Of a stretch of 41,141 nt of DNA, positions 36,367 to 41,141 are shown in pieces. The notes under the pieces were generated by a model. The model was not told where the DNA came from, did no database searches, and saw only the letters and a program-made list of their open reading frames with translations. The translations under genes and the position numbers were made by a program. Every line of letters starts with the position of its first letter. Positions within the stretch are counted from its first letter, which is position 1. The stretch comes from an uncultured Akkermansia sp. (lineage in GTDB: Bacteria; Verrucomicrobiota; Verrucomicrobiia; Verrucomicrobiales; Akkermansiaceae). The stretch spans positions 1-41,141 of the forward strand of contig CANQYL010000005.1 in the NCBI GenBank assembly GCA_947628035.1, given 5' to 3'.

Positions 36367-37749
36367 TCATGTGGAGCCGAAGATGCGGCGGGAGGTGTGG
36401 CGGAAGCGGATGAGGAGGATGATGGCGACGACGGTGAGGGAGACGATGAAGGACCACCATGCTCCGGCGGGACCCATGCGGGGGCAGAACCAGTCGGTGT
36501 GGATCCAGATAAGAGAGAGAGGGAGACCGAGCAGCCAGTAGGAGACGATGTTGGCCCAGGAGATGACGGCTGTGTCATGGCAGCCGCGCAGAAGACCTGC
36601 CATGAGGGCTTGGGTGGAGTCGGAGAATTGGTAGAGGGCGCAGAGGATGATGAGGTGGGCGGCGGTAGCGGAGACGATGGGGTCGGAAGTGTAGAGGGCG
36701 ACGATAGAAAAGCGGATGGGGATGGAGAGGCAGACGAGCAGGAGGACGGCGGCGTACATGAAGAGGAGTACACCACGGAGCATGGCGCGGAAGGAAGAGG
36801 GGTCGTGGGCGCCGACGTGGTAGGCGGCGCGGATGGAGACGGCTACGCCGAGGCTGAGAGGAAACATGAAGAAGACGCCGGACACGTTGATGGCGATCTG
36901 CTGGGCGCTTACCATGAGTTCGCCGAGGGGCGCGATCACGAGGGAGATGACGCAAAAGTAGCTCATCTCGCAGAAAGAAGCGACGCCGAGGGGGGAGCCC
37001 AGACGCAACACGCGGTGCATGAGTCCTAAGTTGGGAAGTCGGAGCGCGAACATATGGCGCACCTCATGGCGGTGGGAGGAGAAGAAGAGCATGCCGAGCA
37101 GAACGACGGCCATCAACCAATGCACGATGGCCGTGGCGAGGCCGCAGCCCGGACCTCCCATGGCGGGGAAGCCCCACCAACCGAGCACGCAGGCGTAGTT
37201 GAGCGGGATGTTCAGCGCCAGTCCTATTAGACACACGACCATGGCCGGTCGCGTCTGCCCATGCCCCTCCCAGCAGCCTTGCACCACGCGCATCACCAGA
37301 GAAGCCGGTACGGCAGCCATCACGAAATAGACGTAGAGCTGGGCGGCTGCAGCGAGGCGCTCATCCGTGGTCACGAGCGGGAAAACCAGACTGCCCGCCC
37401 AGAGGAGGACGACCTCAGCCACCATGAGGAAGGGGGAGAGAGCCAATCCATTGTGCAACAGGAGCCCCGCCCGGCTTTTCATTCGGGCGCCCAGCAGACG
37501 GGCGAGCATGGGGCTGAGGATATTCAGGATAGCTCCGATAGAGACCATGACGGGCGCGGTGACCGAGCAACCGAGGGCAACGGCGGCCAGATCCGCTGTG
37601 CCTGCTTGCCCCGCGACAATGGTGTCGATCACGCCCATCCCAATATTCATGAGGTTGGCGAGATAGAGGGGGAGCATGAGGGCGAGCACTCGTCGCAATT
37701 CGCCCCGGGCAGAGCTTTTGCCTGCCGCGCTGGGATCACTCGGGTTCAT
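36367..37749 (-). CDS. MATE-family efflux transporter
   Basis: About 12 hydrophobic segments; LPLYLANLMNIGMGVIDTIVAGQAGTADLAAVALG, GVAVSIRAAYHVGA. Confidence 0.9.
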   Translation of the reverse strand: MNPSDPSAAGKSSARGELRRVLALMLPLYLANLMNIGMGVIDTIVAGQAGTADLAAVALGCSVTAPVMVSIGAILNILSPMLARLLGARMKSRAGLLLHNGLALSPFLMVAEVVLLWAGSLVFPLVTTDERLAAAAQLYVYFVMAAVPASLVMRVVQGCWEGHGQTRPAMVVCLIGLALNIPLNYACVLGWWGFPAMGGPGCGLATAIVHWLMAVVLLGMLFFSSHRHEVRHMFALRLPNLGLMHRVLRLGSPLGVASFCEMSYFCVISLVIAPLGELMVSAQQIAINVSGVFFMFPLSLGVAVSIRAAYHVGAHDPSSFRAMLRGVLLFMYAAVLLLVCLSIPIRFSIVALYTSDPIVSATAAHLIILCALYQFSDSTQALMAGLLRGCHDTAVISWANIVSYWLLGLPLSLIWIHTDWFCPRMGPAGAWWSFIVSLTVVAIILLIRFRHTSRRIFGST

Positions 37750-37772
37750 TTAGGGAAAGCGTGCTGCGGCTC

Positions 37773-37801
37773 ATGCTATCACGCGGATGCGTGTTTGACA
37801 A
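37773..37801 (-). promoter_or_regulatory. Predicted MATE promoter TTGTCA-17-TAGCAT, -35 overlapping that of the FHA gene
   Basis: Direct reading. Confidence 0.55.
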
Positions 37802-37824
37802 GAGGCATCTGCGTGTGGTAGCAT
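37795..37824 (+). promoter_or_regulatory. Predicted FHA-gene promoter TTGACA-18-TAGCAT, 6 nt before ATG 37831
   Basis: Direct reading. Confidence 0.65.
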
Positions 37825-37830
37825 GAAGCT

Positions 37831-38403
37831 ATGGATGAGGTAGTGACGAATGCGTCCGGGTTGATGTCTTCAGCGACACCGATGGGGGAGGTTCCCCCTG
37901 CGTCGTTTGAGGCTGTGACGCCCGTGCCGACGGGATCGGCAGGAGGAGCAGAGGCGCTGCCGGAGATTTTGCTGGAACCGTTATGCATCCCGGATCACGT
38001 GCGCGCCAAGTGGGAGTCGGTACAGGGGTTATCGTTCCGGGGAGCGCAGGGAGGTTCAGGGACGACTGATGGTTACGTGCGGCTCATGGGATTGCTCTCT
38101 AACGGATCGCCCTGGGAGAGCCGTGTGAGCATGGACGCGCTTGCGCAGCCGGGAGGCGTCGTCATCGGGAGAGATGACTCATGTTGTCAGATCGTTTTGC
38201 CGGAGGCCTCTGTTTCGCGGCAGCATGCCCGCTTGGAACTCATTTCCTCCGAAGTTGTCCTCACCGACATGGCTTCTACGAACGGCGCTTTCGTGAATGG
38301 GAAGAGACTCCGGGAGGACGAGCATCGTGTCGCGCTGAGAGATGGCTTCATCATCAGCCTCGGAGAGATCCCTCTCTTGGTCGAGATTGTGCAGAGCTCC
38401 TGA
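37831..38403 (+). CDS. FHA domain-containing protein
   Basis: VIGRDDSCCQIVLPEASVSRQHARLELISSEVVLTDMASTNGAFVNGKRL. Confidence 0.9.
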   Translation: MDEVVTNASGLMSSATPMGEVPPASFEAVTPVPTGSAGGAEALPEILLEPLCIPDHVRAKWESVQGLSFRGAQGGSGTTDGYVRLMGLLSNGSPWESRVSMDALAQPGGVVIGRDDSCCQIVLPEASVSRQHARLELISSEVVLTDMASTNGAFVNGKRLREDEHRVALRDGFIISLGEIPLLVEIVQSS

Positions 38404-38408
38404 GCCGG

Positions 38409-38435
38409 GGCAAACGCATTGGAAATGCGTTTGCC
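38409..38435. repeat. Palindrome E, inverted orientation (GGCAAACGCATTggaAATGCGTTTGCC), between convergent FHA and alr genes
   Basis: Perfect inverted repeat, 6 nt after FHA stop. Confidence 0.95.
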
Positions 38436-38466
38436 TTGGGGAAGTGCCGCAGGAGAAAAACGTCCG

Positions 38467-39600
38467 TCAGGGGCGCTGAGATGATTCAGCTGAGGACGGC
38501 AGATAGACGCGCGGCACTCGCGCGGAGATGGAAGTGATCACATTGCTGGGGATGGTGTGGGCGCGGGCAGTGAGTTCCTGCCAAGGCACGTTGGGTCCCA
38601 TGATCTCCGCTACGTCGCCCGGTTCTACGTGGTCGAGGTGAGTCACGTCCACCATGATCTGGTCCATCGTAACGCGACCGAGCACAGGGCAGTAGGAGCC
38701 ATTGAGAAAGACGCGCGCGCCGGTGTTGGAGAGGTAGTGCAGGTAGCCGTCGCCGAAGCCGATGCCGATGGTGGCCACGCGGGTAGGGGCGGAGGTGATG
38801 TAGGTGTGCTCGTACGAGACGCCGTGGTTATCCGGCAGCACACGCACAACGGTAACGCGGCTGAAGAGGGTGAGAGCCTGTTGCAGATCCTTGTTGTAGG
38901 GAGAAGGCATGGGGGAATAGCCGTAGAGGATGCGGCCGAGGCGCACCATGTTGGTGCAGGACACCTTGTAATTGAAGACAGCCGAACTGCTGCAGAGGTG
39001 GCGGTATTGGAAGTCCAATTTTTCGGAGAGCCGTTGCACAGCTTGTTCAAAAGCGGCTATTTGACGATGGGTGAAGGATATATCCTCACTGGCGGCGGAG
39101 AGGTGGGAGTAAATGCCCTCAATATGCAGGTTTTTCAGCGTAGGCAGCAGCTCCCCCATCTCGTCCAGGCCGTTCGGCAAAAGCCCGGCACGTCCCATTC
39201 CCGTGTCGATGCTGACGTGTAGGTGCACTTTTTTCCCGTAGAGCTCCCCCAGCGAGTTGAAATGCTTTGCCTCCGCGGGATCAGAAACAGCGGCTTTCCA
39301 TTCGTTCTGCACGATGGCATCCCTTTCAGCCGGGAAGCAGGGTCCCAAAATGAACGGACAGGTTTTGCATCCGGCATCGCGCACACGCGCGGCCTCCGCT
39401 ATCGTCGCCACACCAAAAAACGGCACGTCCTCACCGTCCAGCGCGCGCACCACGCCCTCCAGTCCGTGACCGTACGCCTCCGCCTTGACAATGGGCATGA
39501 GAGCATGGTGAGGCATCACCCGACGCACCAGGTGCAGGTTGTGTTTCATGGCGTCGGTATCCACCTGAGCCCATGCGCGAAAGAGAGAGGTGTCGGACAT
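38467..39600 (-). CDS. alr: Alanine racemase
   Basis: [20 protein letters not shown]-lysine motif, [47 protein letters not shown]. Confidence 0.95.
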   Translation of the reverse strand: MSDTSLFRAWAQVDTDAMKHNLHLVRRVMPHHALMPIVKAEAYGHGLEGVVRALDGEDVPFFGVATIAEAARVRDAGCKTCPFILGPCFPAERDAIVQNEWKAAVSDPAEAKHFNSLGELYGKKVHLHVSIDTGMGRAGLLPNGLDEMGELLPTLKNLHIEGIYSHLSAASEDISFTHRQIAAFEQAVQRLSEKLDFQYRHLCSSSAVFNYKVSCTNMVRLGRILYGYSPMPSPYNKDLQQALTLFSRVTVVRVLPDNHGVSYEHTYITSAPTRVATIGIGFGDGYLHYLSNTGARVFLNGSYCPVLGRVTMDQIMVDVTHLDHVEPGDVAEIMGPNVPWQELTARAHTIPSNVITSISARVPRVYLPSSAESSQRP

Positions 39601-39606
39601 GCGGGC

Positions 39607-39635
39607 ATTCTACGCCGCCCGACTGTGAAAAGCAA
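39607..39635 (-). promoter_or_regulatory. Predicted alr promoter TTGCTT-17-TAGAAT, 6 nt before ATG 39600
   Basis: Direct reading on minus strand. Confidence 0.6.
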
Positions 39636-39671
39636 TCCTTTTCAACAGACGGTGGACGGGAGGTGCCTGAC

Positions 39672-39721
39672 GGCGCCTATTTACGATTTAGCAAAACCTG
39701 CAAGATGGCATAGCGTGAACC
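39672..39721. repeat. Fragment of intergenic mosaic: inverted heptamer/junction (GGCGCCTATTTACGATTTAG) plus module B
   Basis: GCAAAACCTGCAAGATGGCATAGCGTGAACC matches B modules at 13296, 19166 and 27960. Confidence 0.75.
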
Positions 39722-39735
39722 GTGTACACATACAC

Positions 39736-39765
39736 GCCGCCGGGCACCCAAAGGCACCCGGCGGC
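39736..39765 (-). terminator. GC-rich hairpin 3' of autotransporter gene
   Basis: GCCGCCGGG...CCCGGCGGC 9-bp stem shortly after stop at 39789; no clear U-tract. Confidence 0.5.
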
Positions 39766-39788
39766 ATATGTTCCTCGGAAGGATTTCG

Positions 39789-41141
39789 TCAGAATGCGAC
39801 GCTGGCGCCCGCACCGACGTTCCATGAATTGGTCCCGGAACGCAGGTCGGCCTCGCCGTTGACGTAAATCAGCGTGTTGCCGCTCACCGGTACGCTGAGA
39901 CCCGCTCCGAGCTGCGCTCCCACTACACCTGTTTCAGCCGAACGTACACGTCCGCTGTAGCTGCGATCTCCCAGGAAGGAGACATCTGCCTTACTGCGGC
40001 GATCGCCCATATCCACCGCCACGTTAGCACGTAGCTCCAACAGGGCGGCGCGACCGAGGGTGTGTTCCCCGCACTGAGCAAGGAGCCGCGCTCCCGCCGT
40101 CAGCGTGGTCAGCGTGGACTCCTGATCTCCCACATGGAGTCCGGCATCGCCTCCGATTCCTCCCTCATCGTAGCCGTTCATCTTCGTGGTAATGAAGGAT
40201 ACTCCCACCATGGGCTGCAGCAGGCAACTCTTCCTCTCGTTGAGGGATATATCGTAGGCTAACTCATAGGCGGCGCCAAAGCCGGTACCGTCCGTGCTGC
40301 CGTTGGTATCGTAGTTGAGAACGTAGGGAGCAACGCCTCCGCGGATGATGCGATTGAACTCAGCATCCGAGAAACCGGCGGACACGACAAAGCTGTGGTG
40401 GAAGTTGCCGCTACGATGGTGAGCGTAGAGGTTCACGTAATACGTATCCATATCACCCTCGGCATGATCGGCCGCATCGACTTCCAAGTCGCCGTACGAT
40501 GCAACGAGGGAGAAACCGACGGTGGTGGCTCCGCCTCTGAAAGCTTTCTCCATCCCTACACCGGCTCCCCACGAGTTGTGTTCATACCCGGTCTCGTCCC
40601 CGGACCGATCCAACTTGGCGATGCCTCCCATCCCTTCCATCCACACATGCATCCCTTGTTCAGAATCTCCTTGAGTCACCGGTTCCTGTCCGAGACGCGC
40701 CGCCCGCGACTTAGCGAGAGAGAGCTGTCCGCGCATGGCATCCCTCTGCGCAGCTCCCAACGCCGGCACGGAACTGCCGACCACTGCAGACATGAGTTTC
40801 TGCGCCTCACTCCTGGCTACGCCCGGATCAATGGTCGTCTCCCTGATGAGCATCTCTGCCCCGGGCTCGTCGATCACCGCAGCCATGGCCACCGCCGGCT
40901 GCCCTCCTTGACCGATTTGAGCAAGTTGTCCGATGACATCTACCACCTCCTGCAGCTCCGAGGAGGTGGAATGTTTCATAGCATGATAGAGCATACCCGC
41001 ACCGACCTGCTCGTTTTCCGAGGTCGCCAGAGGTGCAAAAACGGTATCAGGATTGGACGGCTTCGGCGTATCCGTTCCGGGCGTATCCGTTCCGGGCGTA
41101 TCCGTTCCGGGCGTATCCGTTCCGGGCGTATCCGTTCCGGG
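39789..41141 (-). CDS. Autotransporter beta-barrel domain protein, 5' end outside window
   Basis: Barrel-type alternating pattern ending GTNSWNVGAGASVAF (C-terminal Phe); SWGAGVGMEKAFRGGATTVGFSLVASYGD; ORF open to window edge through PGTDT repeats. Confidence 0.85.
   Translation of the reverse strand, partial: PGTDTPGTDTPGTDTPGTDTPGTDTPKPSNPDTVFAPLATSENEQVGAGMLYHAMKHSTSSELQEVVDVIGQLAQIGQGGQPAVAMAAVIDEPGAEMLIRETTIDPGVARSEAQKLMSAVVGSSVPALGAAQRDAMRGQLSLAKSRAARLGQEPVTQGDSEQGMHVWMEGMGGIAKLDRSGDETGYEHNSWGAGVGMEKAFRGGATTVGFSLVASYGDLEVDAADHAEGDMDTYYVNLYAHHRSGNFHHSFVVSAGFSDAEFNRIIRGGVAPYVLNYDTNGSTDGTGFGAAYELAYDISLNERKSCLLQPMVGVSFITTKMNGYDEGGIGGDAGLHVGDQESTLTTLTAGARLLAQCGEHTLGRAALLELRANVAVDMGDRRSKADVSFLGDRSYSGRVRSAETGVVGAQLGAGLSVPVSGNTLIYVNGEADLRSGTNSWNVGAGASVAF
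41065..41141 (-). repeat. 15-bp tandem repeat (at least 5 copies) encoding PGTDT
   Basis: gggcgtatccgttcc repeated to window edge; in frame with autotransporter ORF. Confidence 0.95.

Overview
The window is about 41 kb of a bacterial chromosome, mostly housekeeping genes. Gene content and fusions suggest a Gram-negative, possibly Verrucomicrobiota/Akkermansia-like organism (inference only). Gene blocks, left to right: amidase_3 cell-wall amidase; trmB-tgt-yajC-aroE cluster; HSL-like alpha/beta hydrolase; CoaE-Rho single-ORF fusion; lipoamide dehydrogenase and a GYF_2 membrane protein; pyrF-thyA-folA-lipoprotein operon; fabG-rlpA; argG; htpG; divergent dedA/lpxB; marR-acrA-acrB-oprM efflux operon; moxR-DUF58-batA-batB/C-batD/E operon with several fused subunits; MATE/FHA divergent pair; alr; and an autotransporter beta-barrel running off the right edge with 15-bp tandem repeats. 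No tRNA, rRNA, IS transposase or CRISPR array was recognised. Two signals go beyond the gene list. (1) The intergenic DNA is a mosaic of repeated modules: 7-bp tandem repeats GTAAATC and ACGATGG, a GGCAAACGCATT/AATGCGTTTGCC hairpin seen six times, a ~220-bp element in three copies whose ends are that same motif, a structured module with G-U-tolerated hairpin pairing, and strings of short-loop GC-rich hairpins. (2) Most first-in-operon genes have a -35/-10 promoter whose -10 hexamer ends only 6-8 nt before the start codon, which predicts widespread leaderless transcription. All calls come from reading the sequence; no database search was run.
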